From NCBI GenBank assembly GCA_023386495.1, contig JAEWJS010000050.1, forward strand, positions 1 to 64,000: a DNA stretch of 64,000 bases, written 5' to 3'. The notes below the pieces were generated by a model. The model did no database searches. It saw only the letters and a list, made by a program, of their open reading frames with translations, and was not told the DNA's origin. This DNA is from Bacillota bacterium (GTDB taxonomy: Bacteria; Bacillota; Bacilli; Paenibacillales; Paenibacillaceae). Positions 25,621-35,263 of this stretch are shown piece after piece. The first letter of the stretch is position 1. Each line of letters begins with the position of its first letter. The position numbers and the translations under genes were made by a program.

Positions 25621-27234
25621 TTATTCGAAGTACATGCGTTCGAACGGCAGCTCGAACTGCGTCTGCTTGAATCCGATACCCCGCATGTCTGCGTCGGCCA
25701 GGACCGTGACGCTGCCGTTCGTGAGCGGTATGAACACGGCTTCGTCATGGACGATCGTCAGGATGTCCTTATACAGCGACTTGCGCGACTCTTCGTCCTT
25801 GGAGACCATGACATCGTCGATCAGCTGATACAGCTCCTCCGACCGGGCGAGGCCGCGCGTCGTATGGTAGTAGGACGCCTCGGACGTGAAGGCCGCGATC
25901 GTGCTCTGCGGGTCGTAAGCCAGTCCCCAGGTCTGATTGAACAGCAGGTCATAGTCCCCCGCGGCCCTTCTGCTGGCGATCGAGGTCGATTCCTCGCCGG
26001 TCAGTTCGAGCAGCATCCCGATTTTCTTGACGTTGCTCTGGATATATTCCGCCTGCGTCTTCTGCGACGAGGAATTGACGTCATAGTACAGCGCCAGCTT
26101 CAGCGGATTGCCGTCCTTCGTCCGGATCTCGCTGCCGCCTTCGAGCGTCCAGCCTGCGGCTTCCAACAGCTCCGCCGCCTTCTCCAGGTCGTAGCCGCGC
26201 GCCTCCAGCCCGACATCCGCGTAATTGACGTTGGCCGAGAACAGCGTCTCCGCCGGCATCTCCGTTCCGCTGAAGATCTGATTGCTGATCGTCTCCCGAT
26301 CGATCGCGTGCCAGATCGCTTCGCGAACCGCCGTCTCTTGCACGGGACTCGCCGACTTGCCGCTATTGGCCACGATCATTTTCGTATTCATCGGCTCGCT
26401 TCGGACCAGCTGGTAGTCGCCCGAGTCCACCAACGCCTGCATCGCTTCGACATCCAGGCTGTCCGTGCCGCGGTCATCCGTGAAGATGAAGTTAACCTCG
26501 CCCTTCTGCAGGGCCAGCAGCGTCGTCTCTCCGGCCGGCAGCACCTTCGACTGGATTGTCTTGATCTTAGGCACGCCGCCCCAATATTGCTCGTTCGCTT
26601 CGAACACGGCATATCGGTCGGTGACATGCTCCTTAAGCTTGTAAGGTCCCGTGCCGCTATACCCGCTTACGCCGTCCTTCGTCTCTCCATTAATAAAATC
26701 CTTCGGCGAAAGAAACACGAAAGGGCGCGTCATCGACAATTCGAGCAAGGCGGGGTAGTAAGGCTCAGACAGCACAAGCTTCACCGTATGCGTATCCACC
26801 GCCTCCACGCTCGTTATTTTCGTCGACAGCTTGATCCAGGCATGCTTGGCGCTGTTCGATTGCACGGCTTCGATGTTGCGCTTCACGGCTTCGGCATCGA
26901 ACGGCTCCCCGTCGTGGAAGGTCACATCCTTACGGAGACGGAACGTATACGCAGTTCCGTCCTCGGAGATGTCCCACGACTCCGCCAAGTGAGGCTGAAT
27001 GCCGTCCGGCGTGTTCTCCACCAGCGATTCGTACACCATCCCCTGCGCCGGCATCGAACCTGCATACAGATGGGGATTCATGTCGTTAACGTCCTTCGCG
27101 GAAGCATACATAATCTCGCGGGGGGCAGCCGCCCCCTCCGATGCTTGCGTATTGCCGTTGCCGGCGCTGCAGCCTGCCAAGAGCAAGATTGCGGCCGTCC
27201 ATGCGGCCAGCCATACGGTAAGTCTTCGATTCAT
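25621..27234 (-). CDS. cntA: Nickel/metallophore-binding lipoprotein, CntA/NikA-like
   Basis: This 537-residue substrate-binding lipoprotein has signal peptide MNRRLTVWLAAWTAAILLLA with lipobox LAGC. It follows NikA/CntA through most of its length: NPHLYAG, AQGMVYESLVE, HDGEPFDAEAVKRNIEAV, the YYPALLELSMTRPFVF stretch and a DILTIVHDEAVFIPLT segment near the end. NikA binds nickel chelates and CntA binds staphylopine-metal complexes; which chelate this one binds cannot be read. It heads the operon, with TTAGGAG 8 nt before the ATG, and has a promoter with a Zur-like box (27314-27372). Confidence 0.77.
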   Translation of the reverse strand: MNRRLTVWLAAWTAAILLLAGCSAGNGNTQASEGAAAPREIMYASAKDVNDMNPHLYAGSMPAQGMVYESLVENTPDGIQPHLAESWDISEDGTAYTFRLRKDVTFHDGEPFDAEAVKRNIEAVQSNSAKHAWIKLSTKITSVEAVDTHTVKLVLSEPYYPALLELSMTRPFVFLSPKDFINGETKDGVSGYSGTGPYKLKEHVTDRYAVFEANEQYWGGVPKIKTIQSKVLPAGETTLLALQKGEVNFIFTDDRGTDSLDVEAMQALVDSGDYQLVRSEPMNTKMIVANSGKSASPVQETAVREAIWHAIDRETISNQIFSGTEMPAETLFSANVNYADVGLEARGYDLEKAAELLEAAGWTLEGGSEIRTKDGNPLKLALYYDVNSSSQKTQAEYIQSNVKKIGMLLELTGEESTSIASRRAAGDYDLLFNQTWGLAYDPQSTIAAFTSEASYYHTTRGLARSEELYQLIDDVMVSKDEESRKSLYKDILTIVHDEAVFIPLTNGSVTVLADADMRGIGFKQTQFELPFERMYFE

Positions 27235-27313
27235 GTCACACGCTCCTAATAGATGTTGTTATAAAGCCCACTTGCGATCGCGAAGGATATCGAGAGGCCT
27301 CCTCTTAATCGTA

Positions 27314-27330
27314 ATCGTAACAATTACTAA
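27314..27330. promoter_or_regulatory. Zur-like operator of the cnt-type operon
   Basis: ATCGTAACAATTACTAA agrees at about 14 of 17 positions with the Bacillus Zur box core ATCGTAATNATTACGAT (from memory). It lies just downstream of the -10 box, over the first transcribed bases, a classical repressor position. Confidence 0.5.
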
Positions 27331-27343
27331 TAAGCATGAATAG

Positions 27344-27372
27344 ATCATAGCCACTAATTGGGTAGCCGTCAA
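27344..27372 (-). promoter_or_regulatory. Sigma-A promoter of the cnt-type operon
   Basis: Minus strand TTGACG (27367-27372), 17 bp, TATGAT (27344-27349), leaving an untranslated leader of about 100 nt before cntA. Confidence 0.7.
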
Positions 27373-27413
27373 TACATTTTTTGCCGGTTGCCTCGCATTT
27401 GCCGCAGCACAAA

Positions 27414-27446
27414 TAAACCGGCATGGTTCAGCACCATGCCGGTTTA
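27414..27446. terminator. Terminator after the SLH surface protein gene
   Basis: Perfect 14-bp stem TAAACCGGCATGGT / ACCATGCCGGTTTA with a 5-nt loop, 9 bp from the stop codon, followed by TTTG on the minus strand. Confidence 0.85.
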
Positions 27447-27454
27447 TCTAACGA

Positions 27455-30400
27455 TTATCGGTTGTACAAGCGGTAGATCAAGGCTGCCGCCTCGTCCTTA
27501 TCCGTAGATCTGCGAGGCTGGAACGAACCGTCCTCGTAGCCTGTCAGCAGCTCGAGCTGCTTGAGCGTCGCCACTTCCTGGCGTGCCCACTTGGCAATGG
27601 CTTGGCCGTCCGTGAAGGAAGCCAGCACTTGCTCGGCATCGGACTCCGCAGGATCGACGCCATCGAACTTCTTCATGGCGCGGATCAAGAGCGCCGCGAT
27701 CTCTTGACGCGTGATCGCCCCCTTCGGATCGAACTCCGATGCGGAACGGCCGTTGATCAGGCCTTCCCCGTATGCCGCTGCGATTTCGTCTGCATAAGGA
27801 TTGTCAGTCGTTACATCCGCGAAAGGATGTGCAAGCCCATTGCCGTCCAGGCCATATGCTCGCGCAACCCAAGCCGCGAATTGCTCGCGCGTTACCTTCG
27901 CGTCCGGGCTGAATGCCGCCGTTTCATCCAGAATGCCTTTGCCTAGCAGCTGGTTGATTTCTTTATTCGCCCAGTGCTTCGCATCGACATCGGAATACTT
28001 CAGGGACGGCAACATGACCGTGTATTTACTGAAGTGGCTTCTGAGCACTTCCACCGACTGCGTGATCGGGTTATACACGCCGCCCACGGCTTCCCATGTC
28101 AACGTATTCTCGTTCAGCAGGTACACGGTCAAGTTCTCGAGGTCCTCGGCCGTATACTTGGAAGTATCGATGCTCGACACGTCGAATGCGACCGGCATCG
28201 GTTTATTGAACTTCTTCACCTTCTCCTCGCCGATCGACGCGCTGAATTCCATGACCGGAATCTCGGCAATCTTCTCGACGGAAGTCGGCGTTGACAACGC
28301 AACATTCTGTACGACCTCAGCTGCCAGGGAGATCGACTTGCCGTCCTCCACTTCCCCGAACGTATCCGGCTCGACCGTGAAGCCGATATTGCCCATCTCG
28401 AGCTTCAAGCCTTCCATGCCGCTGTTCTTCACCGTATTGACAATGTCAGACGGGAATTCGGCTGCCAGCTTGTTCACGCCGTCGGCTTGCTTCGGAATGC
28501 TGATCGTGATCGCAGGCTTCAGCTTGCTCACTCGATCTTCTCCGACAAGATCGCTCAGATCCTTGGAGAGCAGGGCAATCGCGTTCTTCGCTTCTTGGAT
28601 CTGCTTCTCGACAAGCTTCGCGTCTAGCTGCGCATTGACGGCGTTGCCTTCTACCTTCAGGCTGTTCGCATCCAGCTTCACTGTTGCAGCCTTGTCAACC
28701 GCTTGTTTGGATACTTGCAGCACGGATTGCTTCAACGCCTCTTGCTTCGCGGCACCTGTACCGTCCAGCTTACCCAAAACGCCGGATACATCCTTGATCA
28801 GATTCTTGGTGAGCTCGACCGCCTGCTGCCCGTTCTCCACCTTATTGAAGGCATAGGCGGAATTGCTTACCAGTGTAGAGATCGTATCGACTACCTTCGC
28901 TTTCTCTTCCGCGCTCTTCATCGATTCCAGCAGCTTCGTCGCGTTCGCCAGCGTCTGCGACACGTTCTGCACGGTCTGTACGGCATCCTTCTCGCTGTTA
29001 ACTTTCTTGATCGATGTCGCAATGCTCGAGAGGAGATCCGCTGCTTGCTTCGCCTTCTCCGCATCGGAAGCATCGCCGTTCTTCAGCAAATCATCAAGTT
29101 TCTTGTTGTCGGTGTCCACATCCTTGCTCACGGTGTCGGTGCCTGGAGCAGACGGTCCCGTCGGCGCGCTGTCGTCGTTATCGTCACCGTTAGACGGATT
29201 GTCGCCGCCAATCTCCTCGCCGCCGTCGCCGACTTCCGGTCCATCGATCGACTCCGTCAGCGTACTAACCGTGAACGTCTTGTTCAGGGTATAGGCCTTG
29301 CCGTCGACGGTCAGCTCAGCTTCTACCGTATAGGTGCCGTCATTCGGCACATAGGCGCTGATCGGGTAGTAGGTGCTTGAACCCGTGCGCACGACTTCGC
29401 CTTGCTGGTCCTTAATGGTATACTTCGCCACTTCAGGCTGGCTGCTATGGGAGCCGCTCATCGAACCGCCGAGATACACCCACAGCTTAGGCGTGCTTAT
29501 GCGTTCGATCGCTTGACCGGCCGAGTCCTCTAGCCCGATTCGCACGTACGATACATTCGCAGGGCGCGCAATCGCATTGTTCGCGTCAAGACCGAAAACA
29601 TCTAGACCCGCAATCGAACCGGTCTCCACCGTCGTCGTCTGACCTGCCTTCAATTGCTCGCCGGTAAACCGTACGTTATAGACATACTCGCGCTTACCGT
29701 CGAACTTGTTCACGCCGACTTCCACATTGCCAGGCGTCAAGTAGACCAGCTTGCTATTCCGCGCCCATGCACGCAGCTCGGACTGCTTATCGGTCAGATA
29801 AGTGACGCTCTCCAGCGTGCCGTCTTGAATCTGCAGCCGCGCCAGCTGCGCGAGATCCGCGTTCAACGACAAGGTATTCTCGCCTTGATTGAAATCGACT
29901 TCGTTCAGGTAGAGCAGCGTGCTTCCGTTCACGTTCGCCAATACGCTGTACTTCCCTTGCGTCGCGTAGAAGAACATGTTGTTATCGGTCATGTACGGCA
30001 GATACTCGAGTCCAGCTGCATCCTTCCGCACAATCCACAACTCGTCCATCTCTGCCGACAGGTTGACCTTCGATACGAGCTGGTTCGACTGTCGGGCGTC
30101 AATCACCATGCTATACTCTTTGCCCGGTTCCGTCTTGATGGAACCAACCATGTAGTAGCCGTATGGGGAATCGACTTGGTTATGGATGCGGGAAGCGCGT
30201 ACCATGTCCACGCCCACCACGGAAGGAGACGGAACGACGAGCAGCGTCTCCGTCGCGCCTGCAGCGATCTGCTGCTGTTGCTTCATGATCTGGCCTCCGG
30301 CCTGAATCGTCGCATACACGGTTGCCTCATCCATCTGGACGCCGCCTGTATGATTAGGCATCGTCTCCGGCTTGTCCAGCCCGGATACGCGTACGACGGC

Positions 30401-32626
30401 CTCTGTTGCCGGATCAATGATCGCGAGCGGGAATATACGATCCAGGTAGCCAGCCTTGGAAAGTGTATAGTTACCTTCATAACCGGCACTATAGCCGTCC
30501 TGGAACTCCACGACGCCGTTCTCATTCGTCTTGCCTACCACTTGATCGTACCATTTGACCTCTACACCGGCCACGGGCAGTCCAATTTTGCCTGTCAGAT
30601 GTTCACGAACCGTTACCGTTAGACCGGCCGCTTCCTCCTCGGTCAGGTATGGCCGCTTGACCAGATCGATCAGGCTGCCGTTCTTGTCCTTCAGCTCCAG
30701 CTCGAGCTCTTTCTTCGGGAGCACATCGAACGTAGTCTCAGCTACGACCGATTCATTCGCGTTGTAGCCCCGCTTGAAGCTCACGGTGTAACTGCCGGCG
30801 TCCGTCGGCTTCCAGTCAAGCTCAAGGCCGCGCAACCATGCCTCGTCTTCGTTCGGCCAGATGTAACGAACATGTTGATCCTTGGCGATGACCTGCCCGC
30901 CCTTCTTCACGTCGGCCCGGATCCCGTTCTCATAGTCAATCGGGACGTTATTCTCGTCGACGGCTGTCATCTCGAAGTGGATCGTCTCTCCGAGCACGAA
31001 TTGTTCCCGAGGCTTCGTCAGGTCCGCTCCATAGTTCGTTTTCTTGTATTTTTTGACGGTTGCTTGCGTCTGTATGCCTGCTTGGAACGTATATTCGCTC
31101 TGCGAAGGCGTGAAGTTCGACGCGACGATCGCTTCCGAATTGATCTCGTCTACACGGACGCCGATCTTATGAATCGGAACGCCCTTGGCTACGTATACCG
31201 TGCCGCCATTCGCGTTATTGAGCAGGACTTCGCTGTAATTGAACTTCTCATTGATGTATCCCACGCGGATTGATGCCTGATCATGGCTCAGATACCCGGC
31301 ATTGATCTTGACTGGCATATAGTCGGCAGCCGCAAGGGATTTGCCCGCTTCCATTACGGATGTTTCAGCCTTAGCCTTAATCTCATCGCGCACGATCACT
31401 TTAGCGTCTGCGCTAATGCTGCCCACTGCCGTCACCTGGTAAGGAATCCCCTGCTGGACGTACAGCGCGTTCGATTGGAGCTCTGTCTGCGAGTAATGGA
31501 ACACCTGCTTATATTGATCATTCATGTGCAGCGAGAGCTTGTCTACCGTTATCGGACTCCCGGCCCATTGGTAGTTGAACGACACCTTGCTCAGTTCTCT
31601 GCCGTCCAATACAAGCTGCTTCCGCTTCCCTTCCGCAGGCATTAAATCTTGCGCGCTCAGGTAGAAGAGGTATTCGGACGAATCATTGCTCTGCTTCACT
31701 TGCTTCGTGAAGCCGCTGGTGCTCTGCTTCATGAACACGACGTCGATGCCCGGACGGGAGTCGACCTCATTCCAGCCATCCACGAATCGATTAGTACCTG
31801 TGTTCGCTCTAAAATAGTTCCCGTCCTTATCCAGGTAGCGGGCTTCCACGATATAACTGTTCGGGAACTTCTGCTTCACCAAGTCATCGACATAGATCGC
31901 GTCGACGTAGTAGGACTCCTGGTCCGTATTCACTTGCAGGAACATGACAGGACTGATCGGCTGGCCGAATGTTGTTGCGCCGTTCTCGATCAGCTTGATC
32001 TTCCCGTCCGCATCTGTCGTCAGCGAGATGCTGCTGTATTCCGTATAGTAGAATAGGACGCTCTTGTTCGGAATCGGATTGCCGTATTCGTCCTTGAGCG
32101 TCACGACAACCGATTGGTCGCTCGACTGAATCGTATTGTCCTGTGCCGCTACAGGCGTCGATCCGCCTGCCGCTGTCCGCTCGATTGCGAATTGCATGCC
32201 AGCCGGCAGCAGATTGATGGTCTTCTGTTGCGTCAGCAGGCCGGATGCACCGTTGTACGATGCCTTCAGCGTGTAGCTATTGCCAGGTGTCAGACCGGCA
32301 AATGCCAGGTCATCGAACCGAATGCTGTACACTTCATTGGTTACGGTAATATCTGCATCTGACGGCCTCGGCTTCACAATCGGAGTTCCGACGGCGTTGC
32401 CGCTCTGGTCGAGCATGGCGAACGTAATGTCCGTCATCTTCTCCCAATCCCCGTACACGGCCTCGATCACCGTGTTTACGGTTGCCGTTGTCTTGCCATC
32501 CCCCGTGACAACCTTAGAGGTTACGGTTGCTTCGAATGGTGCTGCCGCTGCCGCGAAAATATTCGTGAACACAAGCAGCGCAGACACGAGTAATACGACT
32601 AGTTTCTTACGATTCCATGGGGTCAA
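27455..32626 (-). CDS. Large SLH-domain surface protein
   Basis: This 1723-residue exported protein has signal peptide MTPWNRKKLVVLLVSALLVF with cleavage near AAAAA. About 1100 residues of repeated beta-sandwich (Ig-like or carboxypeptidase-regulatory-like) modules follow. Next come an acidic Gly/Asn/Asp linker (about 1140-1190), a helical coiled-coil-like stretch (about 1190-1330), a further beta region and three C-terminal S-layer homology domains (YSDVDAKHWANKEI, FADVTTDNPYADEI, SFTDGQAIAKWARQEV). SLH domains bind pyruvylated wall polysaccharide, so it is displayed on the surface. Translation starts at TTG 32626, 5 nt after AGGAGG. The promoter is at 32680-32708 and a strong terminator follows. 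Ligand unknown. Confidence 0.85.
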   Translation of the reverse strand: MTPWNRKKLVVLLVSALLVFTNIFAAAAAPFEATVTSKVVTGDGKTTATVNTVIEAVYGDWEKMTDITFAMLDQSGNAVGTPIVKPRPSDADITVTNEVYSIRFDDLAFAGLTPGNSYTLKASYNGASGLLTQQKTINLLPAGMQFAIERTAAGGSTPVAAQDNTIQSSDQSVVVTLKDEYGNPIPNKSVLFYYTEYSSISLTTDADGKIKLIENGATTFGQPISPVMFLQVNTDQESYYVDAIYVDDLVKQKFPNSYIVEARYLDKDGNYFRANTGTNRFVDGWNEVDSRPGIDVVFMKQSTSGFTKQVKQSNDSSEYLFYLSAQDLMPAEGKRKQLVLDGRELSKVSFNYQWAGSPITVDKLSLHMNDQYKQVFHYSQTELQSNALYVQQGIPYQVTAVGSISADAKVIVRDEIKAKAETSVMEAGKSLAAADYMPVKINAGYLSHDQASIRVGYINEKFNYSEVLLNNANGGTVYVAKGVPIHKIGVRVDEINSEAIVASNFTPSQSEYTFQAGIQTQATVKKYKKTNYGADLTKPREQFVLGETIHFEMTAVDENNVPIDYENGIRADVKKGGQVIAKDQHVRYIWPNEDEAWLRGLELDWKPTDAGSYTVSFKRGYNANESVVAETTFDVLPKKELELELKDKNGSLIDLVKRPYLTEEEAAGLTVTVREHLTGKIGLPVAGVEVKWYDQVVGKTNENGVVEFQDGYSAGYEGNYTLSKAGYLDRIFPLAIIDPATEAVVRVSGLDKPETMPNHTGGVQMDEATVYATIQAGGQIMKQQQQIAAGATETLLVVPSPSVVGVDMVRASRIHNQVDSPYGYYMVGSIKTEPGKEYSMVIDARQSNQLVSKVNLSAEMDELWIVRKDAAGLEYLPYMTDNNMFFYATQGKYSVLANVNGSTLLYLNEVDFNQGENTLSLNADLAQLARLQIQDGTLESVTYLTDKQSELRAWARNSKLVYLTPGNVEVGVNKFDGKREYVYNVRFTGEQLKAGQTTTVETGSIAGLDVFGLDANNAIARPANVSYVRIGLEDSAGQAIERISTPKLWVYLGGSMSGSHSSQPEVAKYTIKDQQGEVVRTGSSTYYPISAYVPNDGTYTVEAELTVDGKAYTLNKTFTVSTLTESIDGPEVGDGGEEIGGDNPSNGDDNDDSAPTGPSAPGTDTVSKDVDTDNKKLDDLLKNGDASDAEKAKQAADLLSSIATSIKKVNSEKDAVQTVQNVSQTLANATKLLESMKSAEEKAKVVDTISTLVSNSAYAFNKVENGQQAVELTKNLIKDVSGVLGKLDGTGAAKQEALKQSVLQVSKQAVDKAATVKLDANSLKVEGNAVNAQLDAKLVEKQIQEAKNAIALLSKDLSDLVGEDRVSKLKPAITISIPKQADGVNKLAAEFPSDIVNTVKNSGMEGLKLEMGNIGFTVEPDTFGEVEDGKSISLAAEVVQNVALSTPTSVEKIAEIPVMEFSASIGEEKVKKFNKPMPVAFDVSSIDTSKYTAEDLENLTVYLLNENTLTWEAVGGVYNPITQSVEVLRSHFSKYTVMLPSLKYSDVDAKHWANKEINQLLGKGILDETAAFSPDAKVTREQFAAWVARAYGLDGNGLAHPFADVTTDNPYADEIAAAYGEGLINGRSASEFDPKGAITRQEIAALLIRAMKKFDGVDPAESDAEQVLASFTDGQAIAKWARQEVATLKQLELLTGYEDGSFQPRRSTDKDEAAALIYRLYNR

Positions 32627-32679
32627 ATCTTCTTCCTCCTATCGGATGGTGTAAATTTCCTTAATTAATTCCAGAGAAT

Positions 32680-32708
32680 AATATAGTACAAAAGTAATAG
32701 GGTGTCTA
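32680..32708 (-). promoter_or_regulatory. Sigma-A promoter of the SLH protein gene
   Basis: Minus strand TAGACA (32703-32708), 17 bp, TATATT (32680-32685), about 55 bp before the TTG start. Confidence 0.65.
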
Positions 32709-32757
32709 TGAATAGTTATGTAGATTTGCAAATAAGTGGGATTACAGTCATAAGGAA

Positions 32758-32796
32758 AAGGCTAGATGCTTGCTGAATCGGCAAGCATCTAGCCTT
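32758..32796 (-). terminator. Strong terminator after the RCC1-like gene and pseudogene
   Basis: Perfect 16-bp stem AAGGCTAGATGCTTGC / GCAAGCATCTAGCCTT with a 7-nt loop, followed by TTTTCC on the minus strand; 7 bp beyond the end of the gene remnant at 32803. Confidence 0.85.
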
Positions 32797-32802
32797 ACAG
32801 GA

Positions 32803-32991
32803 CTACCTTCTATACAGCCTCCTCAGCGTCTGCAGCGCTTCGACAATCAGCAGGATGCTGGAGATCAACATGCCGTAGTAACCGATCGACGACACGATCC
32901 GGAGCACATCATGCACAATGTCGCCGAAGGCCCCTTCGAACAGTATGAACCTTAGCAGCTGAGGATGACTGAGCAGCGTTAGCTGCCCCTG
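32803..32991 (-). pseudogene. 5'-truncated copy of the small two-helix membrane protein
   Basis: In the same frame as, and immediately after, the TAG of the RCC1-like gene, 62 sense codons lead to a TAG at 32803-32805. The translation aligns without gaps to the C-terminal ~58 residues of the protein at 20728-20955. Both have PQL, FILFEG or LILFEG, FG, then the identical RIVSSIGYYGMLI or GIVSSIGYYGMLI core, EA, and LYRR or MYRR at the end. The first helix and the start codon region of the full-length copy are missing, and no ribosome binding site or start codon serves the remnant. It still has a terminator. Readthrough of the preceding TAG would append it to the RCC1-like protein. Confidence 0.75.
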
Positions 32992-34749
32992 CTAGTTGAA
33001 GCGAATGGATATGCTAGCGCCTCCCTCAGGCAGCTTGGCGTAGTCGACCTTCGCGCCCAATGTCTCGGAGATGAAGCGCAGGTTGACGAGCAGCAGGCCG
33101 TCACCGTTGACCCTAGGCGCCTCGGTCAGCTCGACGGCATCACCGTTTACGTAAGCGGTCCGCGAGTCCAGCGTCATCGTAATGGTCAGACCGTCCTTAA
33201 CAGCCGTGACGGAACGGGTCTGCTGATTCCAATCGACGTTCATGGTGAACGCTTGGAATATCCCGCGGAACGGCACCATTGTCGTCCCGGACGGCGATCC
33301 CTCCGCAGCAAGCGCCAGCTTCTCCCCATTGACGTACAACGCGATGCCGGCGTCAGCGGCAGGCTGCTTGCTTGCCGGCTGCGGTTGCGGTTCCGGTTGC
33401 GGCTTCTTAGCCTCAGTTGGCGATTGCCCTCCGGCATTCGCAGGCTTCCCAGACCCGGAAGCACCGCCCTTAGCAGGTCCGAAGCCCGCAATGGCGCTCG
33501 CCGCTGCGCGCGAATCGGCCGTGCTGCCGTCGCCCAGCTTGCCGCCTACATTGATTCCCCAGGCGTAGAGCCGCCCCTCCGCATCGAATGCGAATACGGT
33601 TCCATATGCGGCATGAATGCCGACAATGGATTGCAACCCGGGAACCATCACCCATTGCGAGCTTGTCGAAGGCGTCTTCGCCCCTAGTTGACCTTGCGCG
33701 TTGCTACCCCAACCCCACACTGTGCCGTCCGCTTTGAGAGCAACCAACGAAGGCCGGGCGATCTGGTAGGTCGAGCTCTGGATATCCGCATAGCCCTGTA
33801 GAGCGGACGATGCCGTAGGAACGGCATGACGTGGTATTTGTCCTGCCGCCTTCGGGTCCGTATAATTGCGTCCGGATTCGTCCATTAATTCCAGGCCCCA
33901 TTGTTTCACCTTGCCGCCTTGCTCGAATACCCACGCAGTGGGCGCATTCGTGCGCAGCTTCTTCACGGTGCCCAGCCCGCTTACTAGCCGCGGCGTTTCC
34001 AACCGCCGCAGGCTGCCGTCGGCCAGCCGCTCCGTTCCCCACTCGAACACTTCTCCTGTGTTCGTCAAGGCGTAATTCAAATAGTGGCTCGGCGCCACTT
34101 CGCGAATGTCGGACAGTCCGGGAACGATGGTCGGCAGCAGCTTCGCCTTCTCTTGCTCCGTGAATTCCACCGGCATGGAGGGAACATCCAGCTGCGCTTC
34201 GCCCCACTGCCAGACTTGGCCTTGCTCGTCCACCGCGTATGAGGCTCGATCGCTTGCCGCAACGGCCGCAATCTTCGGCAATCCGTTCACCTTCAGTGGA
34301 ACACTGGAACCGTTGTCCTCCGCAACCGCGCGGCCGCCGTCGCTCTGCGGAGATCCCAGCTTGGAATGCTTCCCGTTGCCCAATTGCCCCCTCAGATTGT
34401 CTCCCCATACCCACACTTGGCCGTCAAGGTCCAATGCCATGCTGTGATTGTGACCGGCGGCGATCGCTTGCATCGGCGGCAGCGACGCAACGGTCGCTGG
34501 CTTAGCTATCTGCAGCTTATTGCCCTGCCCTAATGCACCGATGGCATTATGCCCCCATGTCCACACGCGCCCGTCTTCGGTCAGCGCCATGGCGTGCGTT
34601 ACCCCTGTAGCGACTTGCACGACCTGCGCTTGATTCGCCTCGTTCGAACTTGCCGCGGCGTCCGATAACGCCGGACAGCTCAATAGCAGCATAGCCGCGA
34701 GTGCATACATGCCCCATGCTTGAAGCTTGCGTTGCCATACTTGATTCAT
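32992..34749 (-). CDS. Secreted RCC1-repeat protein with C-terminal stalk domain
   Basis: This 585-residue protein has a signal peptide (MNQVWQRKLQAWGMYALAAM, cleavage near DAAA). About six RCC1/BNR-type propeller repeats follow (VATGVTHAMALTEDGRVWTW, IAAGHNHSMALDLDGQVWVW, LVALKADGTVWGWGSNAQGQ, FAFDAEGRLYAWGINVGGKL). After a Pro/Gln/Lys-rich linker comes a C-terminal copper-amine-oxidase-type stalk domain (ALYVNGEKLALAAE, VPFRGIFQAFTMNVDW, LLVNLRFISETLGAKVDY). It is probably a surface-associated binding protein. GGGAGG lies 5 nt before the ATG. The gene ends directly at a membrane-protein remnant that is in the same frame. Confidence 0.82.
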   Translation of the reverse strand: MNQVWQRKLQAWGMYALAAMLLLSCPALSDAAASSNEANQAQVVQVATGVTHAMALTEDGRVWTWGHNAIGALGQGNKLQIAKPATVASLPPMQAIAAGHNHSMALDLDGQVWVWGDNLRGQLGNGKHSKLGSPQSDGGRAVAEDNGSSVPLKVNGLPKIAAVAASDRASYAVDEQGQVWQWGEAQLDVPSMPVEFTEQEKAKLLPTIVPGLSDIREVAPSHYLNYALTNTGEVFEWGTERLADGSLRRLETPRLVSGLGTVKKLRTNAPTAWVFEQGGKVKQWGLELMDESGRNYTDPKAAGQIPRHAVPTASSALQGYADIQSSTYQIARPSLVALKADGTVWGWGSNAQGQLGAKTPSTSSQWVMVPGLQSIVGIHAAYGTVFAFDAEGRLYAWGINVGGKLGDGSTADSRAAASAIAGFGPAKGGASGSGKPANAGGQSPTEAKKPQPEPQPQPASKQPAADAGIALYVNGEKLALAAEGSPSGTTMVPFRGIFQAFTMNVDWNQQTRSVTAVKDGLTITMTLDSRTAYVNGDAVELTEAPRVNGDGLLLVNLRFISETLGAKVDYAKLPEGGASISIRFN

Positions 34750-35263
34750 AATTGCCTCCCGGTTATGTCGTTTTGTTGTTCTTCACTCCCTTTATCTTCT
34801 ACATTCGACATTCTTCCCCTGCTATAGCTCCTAACTTAACTCACAGTGGGAGGCTGTCGAATAATGATGGGAACGTGTGCAGGCGTGCAGGCAAACAGCT
34901 TGTATGCAATAGCGAAGCATCTTCGCTGTTAGCGTACACATATGCGCTGCTATGAACGAAATTGTCAACTCCATAGTAAAACAAGCTATATCTTCTTCCC
35001 TGAATTACTGGGCACGGAGGCAAAAATGCAAGTCGACGGCTAGCACACTGCTATACGTGGGTTGGTTACCACATTTTATGCTTTCGTCAGGAGAGATTCC
35101 CGCAAACTAATAACGCACGTTCAGCTAAGTAAGCCTAGTGCAAGCGCATGACGTGGATTCTCTCCAACCATTCTTTTGCCTCCGGGCACAGTAATCCAGA
35201 GATCTATATTATCTTGTCATTGCTAAGAGATGGTGGTTGGACAACAACTCTAACGAAGGGTAC
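34750..35263. other. AT-rich intergenic DNA between RCC1-like gene and IS110 transposase
   Basis: No convincing gene. It holds AT-rich DNA with a small hairpin AGCGAAG/CTTCGCT (34911-34928) and, next to the transposase stop, presumably the right end of the IS110 element, whose edge cannot be located because this family has no terminal inverted repeats. An IS110-type 3' non-coding segment may reach from 35263 to about 35100. Confidence 0.5.

Noticed and set aside
34864..34932. 22-codon plus-strand ORF after GGGAGG
   Set aside because: Spacing of 10 nt is acceptable, but there is no promoter, no context and the end falls in a small hairpin; probably chance.
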